Shown here: piece by piece, positions 8,367-16,400 of the stretch
Numbering within the stretch: the stretch's first letter is position 1
Layout: each line of letters begins with the position of its first letter
Source: Mycobacterium sp. GA-1841
GTDB taxonomy: Bacteria > Actinomycetota > Actinomycetes > Mycobacteriales > Mycobacteriaceae
Direction of reading: 5' to 3'
DNA length: 55,338 nucleotides
Assembly (NCBI RefSeq): GCF_001954135.1
Contig: NZ_MBEQ01000074.1
Coordinates: 1-55,338, forward strand
Translations under genes and position numbers: made by a program
Notes under the pieces: generated by a model
What the model saw: only the letters and a program-made list of their open reading frames with translations
The model's database searches: none
What the model was told of the DNA's origin: nothing

Positions 8367-8570
8367 TCAGTTGCGCTTGAGCAGCAGCGCGGCACCACCG
8401 GCCAGCACCAGCGCGACCAGCAGCAGCCCGGCCCAACCCGGGCCCGCGATCCACCACACGGCGCCCAGCGCGACGATCGCCGGCGACACCGCGAACAGCA
8501 CCATGCCGGGGTGCTGCCTCAAGACCGCGAGAGCGCCCTGGGCACGGATCGGGTCGATTTCCTTTGCCAT
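8367..8570 (-). CDS. Small two-helix membrane protein
   Basis: A 67-residue protein starting at the ATG at 8570 (MAKEIDP). A short polar N-terminus is followed by two hydrophobic segments, about residues 22-41 and 44-64, ending in LLKRN. This predicts a hairpin in the cytoplasmic membrane with both ends inside. It diverges from the AIM24-family gene at 8643, with 72 bases between the starts. The function is unknown. A small open frame could be spurious, but the composition is convincingly that of a membrane protein. Confidence 0.6.
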   Translation of the reverse strand: MAKEIDPIRAQGALAVLRQHPGMVLFAVSPAIVALGAVWWIAGPGWAGLLLVALVLAGGAALLLKRN

Positions 8571-8642
8571 GACACCAAGAATGCCAGGGCATATCGGGTT
8601 GCCACTAGGGTCGATCCCCGAAACCCGATCCGAGGAGTGATT

Positions 8643-9488
8643 GTGAACGGACCCACCCCGCCCGGCTGGTTGCCCGATCCCGAAGGCCGCTACGAATACC
8701 GATGGTGGGACGGGCAAGCCTGGACCGACCAGGTGTCTCATCAAGGACAACCCGGCCGGGCACCGCTCGGCGGCCAACCGCAACAGGCGCAAGCCCACGC
8801 CCAAGCGCAGGGCGATGGATTCGCCGGAATCAGCGGGGATCTCGTCGACGGTCGGTTCAGCGAGAAAGAGGCGACCCCGATCGCCAATCAGAACAAGAAG
8901 ATGCTGCGCGTCCGTCTGGGTGAACCGTTCATGGCCCGCCAGGGCTCCATGGTGGCCTATCAGGGCAACGTCGACTTCGCCTTCGAGGGCGGCGGCGCGT
9001 CGAAGTTCATCAAGAAGGCCCTCACCGGCGAAGGATTGCCGTTGATGCGCTGCCAGGGCTCCGGCGACGTGTTCCTCGCCGATCAGGGTTTCGACGTGCA
9101 CCTGTTGCAGCTGTCCAACTCCGGTCTGTCGGTCAGCGGCAAGAACGTGCTGGCGTTCTCGTCAAGTCTGGACTGGAACATCGAGCGGGTCCGCGGCGGC
9201 AGTATCGCCACCGGCGGCCTGTTCAACACCACCCTGCGCGGCAACGGATGGGTGGCGTTGACCACCGACGGCCCGCCGGTGGTACTCGACGCCTCCGAAG
9301 CCCCGACCTTTGCCGACACCAATGCCGTGGTGGCCTGGTCGGCTCATCTACAGACACAACTCAAGACCAGTTTCAAGGCAGGCGCGCTGATCGGCCGGGG
9401 CTCTGGCGAAGCGCTGCAGGTTGCATTCCACGGCAACGGCTTTGTGATCGTGCAGCCGTCGGAGGGCGTCACGGTCCCGATGCAGTGA
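8643..9488 (+). CDS. DUF2510 plus AIM24-family protein
   Basis: A 281-residue protein. The GTG at 8643 is chosen because GAGGAG lies a few bases upstream and the protein then begins with the DUF2510 motif PPGWLPDPEG...YRWWDGQAWT (about residues 5-35), a short actinobacterial module often joined to membrane or secreted domains. A glutamine/alanine linker follows, then an AIM24 domain from about residue 85 to the end, with many glycines and beta strands. AIM24 proteins have a beta-sandwich fold related to TRAP-like proteins; their bacterial role is unknown. The 3' end overlaps the convergent MFS gene by 20 bases. Confidence 0.78.
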   Translation: MNGPTPPGWLPDPEGRYEYRWWDGQAWTDQVSHQGQPGRAPLGGQPQQAQAHAQAQGDGFAGISGDLVDGRFSEKEATPIANQNKKMLRVRLGEPFMARQGSMVAYQGNVDFAFEGGGASKFIKKALTGEGLPLMRCQGSGDVFLADQGFDVHLLQLSNSGLSVSGKNVLAFSSSLDWNIERVRGGSIATGGLFNTTLRGNGWVALTTDGPPVVLDASEAPTFADTNAVVAWSAHLQTQLKTSFKAGALIGRGSGEALQVAFHGNGFVIVQPSEGVTVPMQ

Positions 9489-10731
9489 GTGACGCGCTCG
9501 GCGCCAGCCTCCCACCGTCCCGCATCAACGCGTAGAGCGCGACCGCGGACACCAGACCGATCGCCGTGAGGCCCAGCCACACCAGTTCGGCCAGGCCCGC
9601 GGCGCGCGCCGCACCGATCAACGAGCCGGTGGCCACGTTGCCCACCAGGATCCCGATGCCGACGACGGTGTTGTAGAAGCCGTAGTGGGTGGCGACCAGC
9701 CGATCGCCCGAAAGGGCGACAACGGTGTCCATCTCGAACGGGAACACCGCGGCCGAACCGAGGGCCAGCAACGCCGACGAACCGATGAGGGCGGCCACCG
9801 CCGTGGCGGTGCCGAATCGGTCCCCGTCGGGCGCCACGGCCATCGGTACGAAGGCCGCCGCCAGCACCAGCACACCGACCACCAGGCTGCGACGCGGCCC
9901 CCAGCGATCCGCGAACCACCGCGTGATGCGGAGCTGACCGCCCACGGCGATCAGACCTGACGTCACGAACACGGCTGCCACCAACACGGTTTCGTCGCCC
10001 GGCCGTAGCGACGCCGCTTGCAGCGGTAGCGCCAGATACACCTGGAAGGACAACACGTAGGACCCGATCATCGCCACCGCGAACAACACGAACCCACGGT
10101 TGGCGATGACGCTTCGCCAGTCGTCGAGAACCGAACTACGCTCAGCCGCGGGCTCGGCCCGATGTCGCGGCAACGCCAGCAACTGTGCCACGGTCAGCAC
10201 CGCGAAGACCCCGGCGGCCACCGCCGCCGTGACCCGGAAATCGACGGCCAACAACGCCATTCCCACCACTGGGCCCAGCAGGATCCCGGCCTGGTAGAAC
10301 ACGTTGAACGTGGCGAAGGCCTCGACACGCCGGTCACCGGCATCCGCGGCCAGATACGCTCGGACGGCGGGATTGAACAGCGCCCCGGCGAAACCCGTTG
10401 CCGCCGAGGCGATGAGCATCGCCGGAAGGGAGTCCGCCACGACCAGCAGGCCGAAGCCGGCGGTGCGCAGAAGGCAGCCGGCGACGATCAGTGGCTTGTA
10501 ACCGAGCCGATCGGCCAGGGTGCCGCCGACGATGAACATGCCCTGCTGCGAGAAATTCCTGACGCCCAGCACCAAGCCCACTGCCCACGCCGCCAGGCCC
10601 AGTGGCCCGGCCAGATAGCCGGCCAGATACGGCATCAGCATGTAGAAGCCGAGGTTGATGCCGAACTGGTTGACCATCAACAGCCGGCTGGGCATGTCGA
10701 AGCTGCGGAATTGCGTGATGAGGCCGCTCAT
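9469..10731 (-). CDS. MFS transporter of the CysK2 unit (Rv0849-like)
   Basis: A 420-residue major facilitator with about 12 hydrophobic segments and a cytoplasmic-loop motif after the second helix (GGTLADRLGYKP) of the standard MFS type. The ATG at 10731 overlaps the stop of the upstream PLP-enzyme gene by four bases, so the two are coupled. In M. tuberculosis the copper-responsive genes lpqS, cysK2 and Rv0849 (an MFS gene) occur in this order, and the same order is seen here, which is why I link it to that protein. The substrate is unknown; export of a sulfur amino acid product made by the upstream enzyme would fit but is inference. Confidence 0.75.
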   Translation of the reverse strand: MSGLITQFRSFDMPSRLLMVNQFGINLGFYMLMPYLAGYLAGPLGLAAWAVGLVLGVRNFSQQGMFIVGGTLADRLGYKPLIVAGCLLRTAGFGLLVVADSLPAMLIASAATGFAGALFNPAVRAYLAADAGDRRVEAFATFNVFYQAGILLGPVVGMALLAVDFRVTAAVAAGVFAVLTVAQLLALPRHRAEPAAERSSVLDDWRSVIANRGFVLFAVAMIGSYVLSFQVYLALPLQAASLRPGDETVLVAAVFVTSGLIAVGGQLRITRWFADRWGPRRSLVVGVLVLAAAFVPMAVAPDGDRFGTATAVAALIGSSALLALGSAAVFPFEMDTVVALSGDRLVATHYGFYNTVVGIGILVGNVATGSLIGAARAAGLAELVWLGLTAIGLVSAVALYALMRDGGRLAPSASLTASGP

Positions 10732-11816
10732 CCGGCGACCGCCATCGGATCGGCGATGTCCTCGCAACGGGTCCACGACTGCACCACCCGATCGCCGGGG
10801 TGCCTGATGGTCTCGGGTTCTTCGACCGGACGGTGATCGAGCAGGCCGAGCGCACGGCAGTAATCGTCGTTGTACACGGTGTCGAAGTACCGCTGCGGAC
10901 CGTCGGGGAACACCGCGGCGATGGTGGTGCCCGCGGGATGATTGCGCGCCGCCCAGCCCGCAACCAGACCGACCGCGCCGACGCTCCAACCCCCGCTCGC
11001 GTAGTACGTCGACGCCAGTGTCCGGGCCGCCCACACCGCGTCGCCCGGCGCGACCCAGTGCACCTCGTCGAACGCGCCGTAGTCCACGTTACGGGGGTAG
11101 ATACTCGAACCCAAGCCCCGCATGACGCGGCTGGCGGCAGGTTGTCCGAAGATTGTCGAGCCGATGGTGTCCACGCCGATCAACCGCATTTTCGGGTTGA
11201 ACTCACGCAGCACCCGGGCCACGCCCGCGGAATGGCCGCCGGTCCCGACCGAGCAGACCAGCACGCCGACGTGACCGATCTGGGCGTTGAGTTCCAGCGC
11301 CAGCGGCCGGTAGGCCTCGACGTTGTCGGGATTGTTGTACTGGTCGGGATACCAGGCGTTGTCGTTGGTCGCGAGCAGTTCGCCGACCCGATCCCGGCGG
11401 GCCTGCTGCCAGCCACCGGTCGGATGCGGTTCGGTGACGGTGGAAACCTCGGCGCCGTATGCAGCCAGCATGCGGGCGATGATGGGCTCCAGACCCGGAT
11501 CGGTCACCAGGGTCACCGGGTGGTGGTACACAGTTGCCGCGAAGGCCAGGCCCAACCCCAATGTGCCACTGGTCGATTCGATGATTCGTCCGCCCGGCCG
11601 CAGATCACCTCTGGCCCGGGCCCGCTCCACCATGTGCATGGCGGGGCGGTCTTTCATGCCCCCGGGGTTGAATCCTTCGAGTTTGGCCCAGAACCCGCGG
11701 CCGTCATCGGTGAACGGCGCGGAAACCCAGAGGGCCGGAGTGTGGCCGACCATGGTGTTGGGTCCACGGTTCTGGCGTAGCAGGTGGAAAGAACGGGCGG
11801 CAAGGACATGGTTCAT
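10728..11816 (-). CDS. cysK2: CysK2-like PLP-dependent synthase
   Basis: A 362-residue fold-type II PLP enzyme of the cysteine synthase family. The Schiff-base lysine is in FNPGGMKDRPA (about residue 54), the substrate loop in STSGTLGLG, and the phosphate-binding loop in SVGTGGHSAG. The asparagine of the usual TSGNTG loop is replaced. The ATG at 11816 gives a length close to that of CysK2. CysK2 of M. tuberculosis makes S-sulfocysteine from O-phosphoserine and thiosulfate. The neighbours (LpqS-like upstream, MFS downstream) repeat the lpqS-cysK2-Rv0849 order of the RicR copper regulon, which is the main basis for the symbol. A different beta-substitution product is possible. Confidence 0.7.
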   Translation of the reverse strand: MNHVLAARSFHLLRQNRGPNTMVGHTPALWVSAPFTDDGRGFWAKLEGFNPGGMKDRPAMHMVERARARGDLRPGGRIIESTSGTLGLGLAFAATVYHHPVTLVTDPGLEPIIARMLAAYGAEVSTVTEPHPTGGWQQARRDRVGELLATNDNAWYPDQYNNPDNVEAYRPLALELNAQIGHVGVLVCSVGTGGHSAGVARVLREFNPKMRLIGVDTIGSTIFGQPAASRVMRGLGSSIYPRNVDYGAFDEVHWVAPGDAVWAARTLASTYYASGGWSVGAVGLVAGWAARNHPAGTTIAAVFPDGPQRYFDTVYNDDYCRALGLLDHRPVEEPETIRHPGDRVVQSWTRCEDIADPMAVAG

Positions 11817-11839
11817 GGATCCGTCGTTTCTGTATCCAG

Positions 11840-11855
11840 CCGTGTGGACACACGG
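11840..11855. promoter_or_regulatory. Inverted repeat upstream of cysK2
   Basis: CCGTGTG and CACACGG are perfect 7-bp arms around a GA, in the 101-base gap between the lpqS-like gene and cysK2, 24 bases before the cysK2 ATG. It could be an operator or an RNA hairpin that separates the downstream gene pair from the copper operon. No clear choice can be made from sequence. Confidence 0.3.
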
Positions 11856-11917
11856 CAACTGATGTGGGCAGCGTTGGGACGACAGCGCTTTGGACGCGCT
11901 TGGCCCCACACCGCCGA

Positions 11918-12304
11918 TCAGCGGCGCGCGATACAGATCCGAAGCAGAAGTTCTCGACCGGCGACGAGGATGCCGTGACGGTCCGGGGGCCCGCGCTGGG
12001 AGCGCACCACGACGGCGCAGCCCCACATCACCGCACCGCCGACGAGGAATGCGACCCATGACAACGCGGCCGCCGTGGCCGTGGTGCGCGGCAACACCGC
12101 CGCGGTGAAACCATCCGGAACGTGCGGAACGGAACCCTTACCGACGTGCGCGTGGTCCAGCGTCATCATGTCGCTGCCGGTACCGATCGCGGCAGACAGC
12201 GCATGCGGCAGATGTACCGGGTGATCGTGGCTCGATTCCTGCCACTGCCCGGCGAGAACTGCCGCCCACAGGGCGATCGCCGTCAGGGCCGCCAGTCGTT
12301 TCAT
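11918..12304 (-). CDS. lpqS: LpqS-like small exported protein
   Basis: A 128-residue protein with an N-terminal hydrophobic leader (about residues 3-19), a His/Asp-rich stretch (HDHPVHLPH, then DHAH), a second hydrophobic segment (about 75-100) and a basic tail ending in CIARR. It overlaps the P-type ATPase stop by four bases (ATGA), so it belongs to the copper operon. LpqS of M. tuberculosis is a copper-induced, RicR-controlled protein encoded just before cysK2, and the position here is the same. Unlike a true lipoprotein, the leader reads LAGQ where LAGC would be expected, so lipidation is doubtful. The histidines suggest copper binding outside the membrane. Confidence 0.6.
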   Translation of the reverse strand: MKRLAALTAIALWAAVLAGQWQESSHDHPVHLPHALSAAIGTGSDMMTLDHAHVGKGSVPHVPDGFTAAVLPRTTATAAALSWVAFLVGGAVMWGCAVVVRSQRGPPDRHGILVAGRELLLRICIARR

Positions 12305-14517
12305 CGGAAACGCCGCAGCCGCAGACTGTTACTGACCACGAACACCGACGAGAACGCCATGGCGGCACCGGCCAGCATCGGGTTGAGCAGGCCGGCCGCG
12401 GCCAACGGCAACGCGGCCACGTTGTAACCGAACGCCCAGAACAGGTTGCCCTTGATGGTGGACAACGTGCGGCGCGAGAGTCGGATGGCGTCGGCGGCGG
12501 TGCGCAGGTCACCGCGCACCAGGGTCAGATCGCTTGCCTGGATCGCGACATCGGTGCCGGTTCCCATGGCCAGACCGAGATCGGCCTGGGCCAGTGCGGC
12601 GGCGTCGTTGACACCGTCACCGACCATCGCCACCACGCGGCCCTCGGCCTGAAGCCGCTTGATCACGCCAACCTTGTCCTGCGGCAGCACCTCGGCATAA
12701 ACCTCTTGCACACCAACCTGTTCGGCGATCGCCTGAGCTGCGGCCTCGTTGTCGCCGGTCAGCATGATCGGATCGAGATCGAGCGCGCGTAGTTGTCGGA
12801 TCGCTTCTTTCGATGTGGGCTTGACCGCATCGGCGACCACCAGCACGGCGCGCGCCTGTCCGTCCCACCCCACGGCGATCGCGGTACGGCCCTGGTTCTG
12901 CGCCTCACGCATCGCGGTGTCCAGATCCACCGGCAGCTGCTGCCCCCAATCGGCCAGCAGCGCAGGGCGACCCACCACCAGGGCGTGACCGTCGACGACA
13001 CCCTGCACTCCGAGTCCCGCCACGTTGGCAAAACCCTCGACCGAGGGCAGCTCGCCCACCTTGGCGCGGGCACCGTCGGCGATAGCCTTGGCGATCGGGT
13101 GTTCGGAGCCGTCCTCGACGGCGCCGGCCAACCGCAGCGCCTCGGCGGGATCCTCGCCCGGCGCCGCGATCACGTCCAGCAGCGTCATCGCCCCGGTGGT
13201 CACCGTCCCGGTCTTGTCGAGCACCACGGTGTCCACCCGCCGGGTGGATTCCAGCACCTCGGGCCCCTTGATCAGGATGCCCAACTGGGCGCCGCGGCCG
13301 GTGCCGACCAGCAGTGCCGTCGGCGTGGCCAGACCCAAGGCACACGGGCAGGCGATGATCAGCACTGCCACCGCGGCGGTGAAGGCGGCGGCCACCGATC
13401 CACCGGTCCCCAGCCAGAAGCCGAGCGTGCCCACAGCCAGAGCGATCACGATGGGCACGAAGACCGCCGAGACCTTGTCGGCCAGACGCTGCGCCTGCGC
13501 CTTGCCGGACTGCGCGTCCTCGACCAGGCGGGCCATCTGTGCAAGTTGCGTATCGGAGCCGATCCGGCCGGCCCGTACCACGAGGCGGCCACCGACGTTC
13601 ACTGTGGCTCCGACCACCGCATCGCCCGGACCGACTTCCACCGGCACCGATTCACCGGTCAGCATGGACGCGTCCACGGCCGACGAACCGTCGATCACCT
13701 CTCCGTCGGTGGCGATCTTCTCACCGGGACGCACCACGAACTCGTCGCCGACAGCCAGAGCGTCCACGGGAATACGTTGTTCTACACCGTCTTTCAGGAC
13801 TGCGACATCTTTGGCGCCCAACTCGAGCAAAGCTCGCAGCGCCGCGCCGGCGCGTCGCTTCGACCGCGCCTCGAAGTACCGACCCGCCAAGATGAACGTG
13901 GTGACGCCCGCGGCGACCTCAAGGTAGATATTGCCCGCCCCGTCGGTCTGCGAGATCGCCAGCGAGAACGGATGTGTCATCCCCGGCATTCCCGCAGTGC
14001 CCCAGAACAGCGCGTAGAGCGACCAACCGAACGCTGCGATGGTGCCCATCGAGATCAGCGTGTCCATGGTGGCGGCGCCGTGCCGCAGGTTGGCCCAGGC
14101 GGCCTGGTGAAACGGCAGCGCACCCCAGACCACGACCGGCGCCGCCAAGGTGAGCGACAGCCACTGCCAGTTGGTGAACTGCAGCGCCGGGACCATCGCC
14201 ATGGCCACCACCGGAATGGTCAGTGCGGCCGAGACGAACAGCCTGGTGCGCAGTGCAGCGGTCGGATCGTCCTCAACGCGAACTTCGGTCGCTTCGGCGG
14301 CCGGCAGGTGCGCGGTGTAACCCACGGTTTCGACCGCCTCGATCAGTTGATCGGGTGTCACCTCGCCGGCGATGTCAACCCTGGCCTTCTCGGTCGCGTA
14401 GTTGACGGTCGCGGTGACTCCGTCGAGCTTGTTGAGCGTGCGCTCGATCCGGGCGGCGCACGAGGCACACGTCATTCCACCGATCTCAAGTTCGACGTGT
14501 CCGGTGGCGGTGGTCAT
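12301..14517 (-). CDS. Cu(I)-exporting P1B-type ATPase
   Basis: A 738-residue P-type ATPase. An N-terminal heavy-metal-associated domain has MTCASC (15-20). TGES (287-290) is the actuator motif, Cys390-Pro391-Cys392 the membrane metal site, Asp434 in DKTGT the phosphorylated residue, SEHP the nucleotide-domain motif and GDGVND the hinge. Near the C-terminus the motifs YN and MAFSS match the P1B-1 group, which moves Cu(I) out of the cytoplasm. It lies between a CopZ-type chaperone gene upstream and the LpqS-like gene, with four-base overlaps on both sides, under a RicR/CsoR-type operator. CtpV, CtpA and CtpB of M. tuberculosis are relatives; I cannot say which is the orthologue. Confidence 0.92.
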   Translation of the reverse strand: MTTATGHVELEIGGMTCASCAARIERTLNKLDGVTATVNYATEKARVDIAGEVTPDQLIEAVETVGYTAHLPAAEATEVRVEDDPTAALRTRLFVSAALTIPVVAMAMVPALQFTNWQWLSLTLAAPVVVWGALPFHQAAWANLRHGAATMDTLISMGTIAAFGWSLYALFWGTAGMPGMTHPFSLAISQTDGAGNIYLEVAAGVTTFILAGRYFEARSKRRAGAALRALLELGAKDVAVLKDGVEQRIPVDALAVGDEFVVRPGEKIATDGEVIDGSSAVDASMLTGESVPVEVGPGDAVVGATVNVGGRLVVRAGRIGSDTQLAQMARLVEDAQSGKAQAQRLADKVSAVFVPIVIALAVGTLGFWLGTGGSVAAAFTAAVAVLIIACPCALGLATPTALLVGTGRGAQLGILIKGPEVLESTRRVDTVVLDKTGTVTTGAMTLLDVIAAPGEDPAEALRLAGAVEDGSEHPIAKAIADGARAKVGELPSVEGFANVAGLGVQGVVDGHALVVGRPALLADWGQQLPVDLDTAMREAQNQGRTAIAVGWDGQARAVLVVADAVKPTSKEAIRQLRALDLDPIMLTGDNEAAAQAIAEQVGVQEVYAEVLPQDKVGVIKRLQAEGRVVAMVGDGVNDAAALAQADLGLAMGTGTDVAIQASDLTLVRGDLRTAADAIRLSRRTLSTIKGNLFWAFGYNVAALPLAAAGLLNPMLAGAAMAFSSVFVVSNSLRLRRFR

Positions 14518-15350
14518 GGTGCCCCCTCAACAGTGAATTCGGCAGTGTGCACCGCATCGCGATGCTTGAAATCCAGAAACAGCCGGTATGCGCCGGCGCT
14601 CGGAAGCGTGGTGTGGAACGCGATTTGCGGTCCCGACGGGGTGGCCGGATCAGCCGCGTCACTCATCGGATGAACGTGCAGATAGGCCAGGTCCGAGGCG
14701 CGCACGGCGACCAGATGCCCGTAGGCGCCCAGGTACGGCTGCAGATCGGTGACCGGCTTGCCGTCCCGGCTCACCGACAACACCACCTCCGACTCCTGTC
14801 CGGCCTTGGCCACACCCGCAAGCGTGACGGTGTACCCGTCGACGGTCGCGGTGGCGGCCGGCGCCGGGAGCGGTTGCGGCTCATACCTGCCCGCCACGGT
14901 CATATCGGCGCCCAACGTGACCGGATCACCTTCGGCCGGAACGAAATCCGCGAAGACCCGGTAATCGCCGGGTTTGGTCAGGTCGAGTGGAACGCTCCAG
15001 GTGCCCGAGTCGTCGAGCACCGGATGGACGTGTTGATAGTCGGCCAGGTCGTGCCGCACCACGATCAGATGCAGCAGTTCTTCGTGGCTCTCGACGTAAT
15101 CGGTCAACGGTGCGCCGTTGGCGTCGGCGATGCGAAACCGCAGTGGTACCGCAGCGCCGGACGCCAACTCGGCGTCGTCGAGTCGCAGCGTGTATCCAGC
15201 GTCGTGGCCTGCGTCGTGGCCCGCGTCATGGCCGGCGTGGCTTTCCGCGGGCGCGCCGCCGGGCATCACTGCGGCGCCCAGCCCGAAGGACACGGCGAAC
15301 ACCACGAGCAGTCCCACGACGAACCCGATCAGCTTCTGCGGCGTACTCAT
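14514..15350 (-). CDS. His-rich exported protein of the copper operon with a duplicated metal-site-like domain
   Basis: A 278-residue protein. An N-terminal membrane anchor or signal (about residues 8-30) is followed by a His/Asp tract built from repeats of GHDA, then two similar beta-rich domains. Each domain carries the same motif: HLIVVRHDLADYQHVHP near residues 93-110 and HLVAVRASDLAYLHVHP near residues 208-224, suggesting an internal duplication with an HxH pair in each half. The ATG at 15350 lies 13 bases after the copper chaperone gene, and the stop overlaps the ATPase start. The protein probably binds copper on the outer face of the membrane. I do not know a family name for it. Confidence 0.75.
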   Translation of the reverse strand: MSTPQKLIGFVVGLLVVFAVSFGLGAAVMPGGAPAESHAGHDAGHDAGHDAGYTLRLDDAELASGAAVPLRFRIADANGAPLTDYVESHEELLHLIVVRHDLADYQHVHPVLDDSGTWSVPLDLTKPGDYRVFADFVPAEGDPVTLGADMTVAGRYEPQPLPAPAATATVDGYTVTLAGVAKAGQESEVVLSVSRDGKPVTDLQPYLGAYGHLVAVRASDLAYLHVHPMSDAADPATPSGPQIAFHTTLPSAGAYRLFLDFKHRDAVHTAEFTVEGAP

Positions 15351-15363
15351 GACGGACTTCCCG

Positions 15364-15570
15364 CTACCCCACGACGGCGTAACCGGCCTCGACGACCGCA
15401 TCGTTGATCGCGGCCGGATCGAGGCGAGTGTCACTACCGATGGTCACCAGACCCGTGGACAGGTCGACCTCGACCGTCTGCACACCCGCAAGGGCGCCCA
15501 CCTCCTCACGCACCGACGTGGCACAGTGCCCGCAGGTCATGCCGGTCACGGTGACGGTCTGAGTGGTCAT
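15364..15570 (-). CDS. copZ: CopZ-type copper chaperone
   Basis: A 68-residue single heavy-metal-associated domain with the metal motif GMTCGHCATSV (about residues 9-19) and the expected babbab length. Such proteins carry Cu(I) in the cytoplasm to the P-type ATPase encoded downstream. It is the first gene of the minus-strand operon; its start is 43 bases from the TACCC-N5-GGGTA operator. A purine-rich stretch (GAGGAGG) just upstream of the ATG acts as ribosome binding site. Confidence 0.88.
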   Translation of the reverse strand: MTTQTVTVTGMTCGHCATSVREEVGALAGVQTVEVDLSTGLVTIGSDTRLDPAAINDAVVEAGYAVVG

Positions 15571-15612
15571 GCGTTTCCTCCTCGAACGAACCTTGCTTGT
15601 CGCCTCATACTA

Positions 15613-15627
15613 TACCCCCCTAGGGTA
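15613..15627. promoter_or_regulatory. RicR/CsoR-type copper operator
   Basis: TACCCCCCTAGGGTA contains TACCC and GGGTA arms separated by five bases, the palindrome reported for RicR-controlled promoters in mycobacteria and similar to CsoR sites. It lies in the 113-base divergent region between copZ (minus strand) and the response regulator gene (plus strand). Repression in the absence of copper and release by Cu(I) would be expected for the copZ operon; control of the two-component genes is possible. No csoR or ricR gene is in the window. Confidence 0.75.
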
Positions 15628-15683
15628 TTTCCAACGTGGGCTCCCCCACACCTCCTGCACCATGACTCCTGCACTATGGGCAG

Positions 15684-16400
15684 ATGGAGCACATCGCAGG
15701 CGGCTACCGAGCCTTGGTCGTCGACGACGAAGCCGCACTCGCCGAGGTCGTCGCCAGCTATCTCACCCGCGAACACTTCGACGTCACCCTCGCCCACGAC
15801 GGGTCCGAGGCCGTCCGGCTGGCCCGCGAGGTCGATCCCGACGTGGTGGTCCTCGATCTCGGTCTACCCGGAATCGACGGCGTGGAAGCCTGCCGTCAAC
15901 TGCGCACCTTTTCCGACGCCTACGTGGTGATGCTCACCGCGCGCGACACCGAGGTGGACACCATCGTCGGCCTGGCAGTGGGGGCCGACGACTACATGAC
16001 CAAACCGTTCAGCCCCCGCGAGCTCGTCGCCCGGATCCGCGCGATGCTGCGCCGACCGCGCGTCTCCGGTCCGGCCGCGACCGGGGGCCGGACGTTCGGC
16101 GCGCTGCACATCGACGTCGACGGACGCCAGGTGTTCGTCGACGACGAGCCGATCATGCTGACCCGTACCGAGTTCGACGTGCTGGCAGCCCTCTCCGCCC
16201 GCCCCGGTGTTGCCCTGAGCCGTCGACAGATCCTCGAATCCGTCTGGGAGCCAACCTATGTGGGCAACGAACACCTCGTCGATGTCCATATCGGTCACCT
16301 GCGCCGAAAACTCGGCGACGACCCGACCGATCCGCGATACGTGATGACAGTGCGCGGGGTCGGATACCGCATGGGCACCGGACGAAAGACCCGACGTTGA
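15684..16400 (+). CDS. OmpR/PhoB-family response regulator
   Basis: A 238-residue response regulator. The receiver domain has the acidic pair Asp14/Asp15, phosphorylation site Asp58 (VVLDLGLPG) and Lys107 (MTKPF). A winged-helix DNA-binding domain fills residues 135-235 (TRTEFDVL, HIGHLRRKLGD, VRGVGYRM). The ATG at 15684 follows CACTAT by 6 bases and has no Shine-Dalgarno sequence, so the transcript may be leaderless. The histidine kinase gene overlaps the stop by four bases. Its position opposite the copper operon suggests a role in metal or envelope stress, but no target is proven. Confidence 0.9.
   Translation: MEHIAGGYRALVVDDEAALAEVVASYLTREHFDVTLAHDGSEAVRLAREVDPDVVVLDLGLPGIDGVEACRQLRTFSDAYVVMLTARDTEVDTIVGLAVGADDYMTKPFSPRELVARIRAMLRRPRVSGPAATGGRTFGALHIDVDGRQVFVDDEPIMLTRTEFDVLAALSARPGVALSRRQILESVWEPTYVGNEHLVDVHIGHLRRKLGDDPTDPRYVMTVRGVGYRMGTGRKTRR

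Noticed and set aside
12793..14673. Plus-strand open frame opposite the Cu-ATPase gene
   Set aside because: The minus strand carries every P1B-ATPase motif; the antisense product has no motif and a biased composition.
15190..15245. Short tandem repeats as a possible CRISPR-like array
   Set aside because: The units are 12 bp, in frame, without spacers, and encode the GHDA tract of the secreted copper protein. No CRISPR array or cas gene is present.
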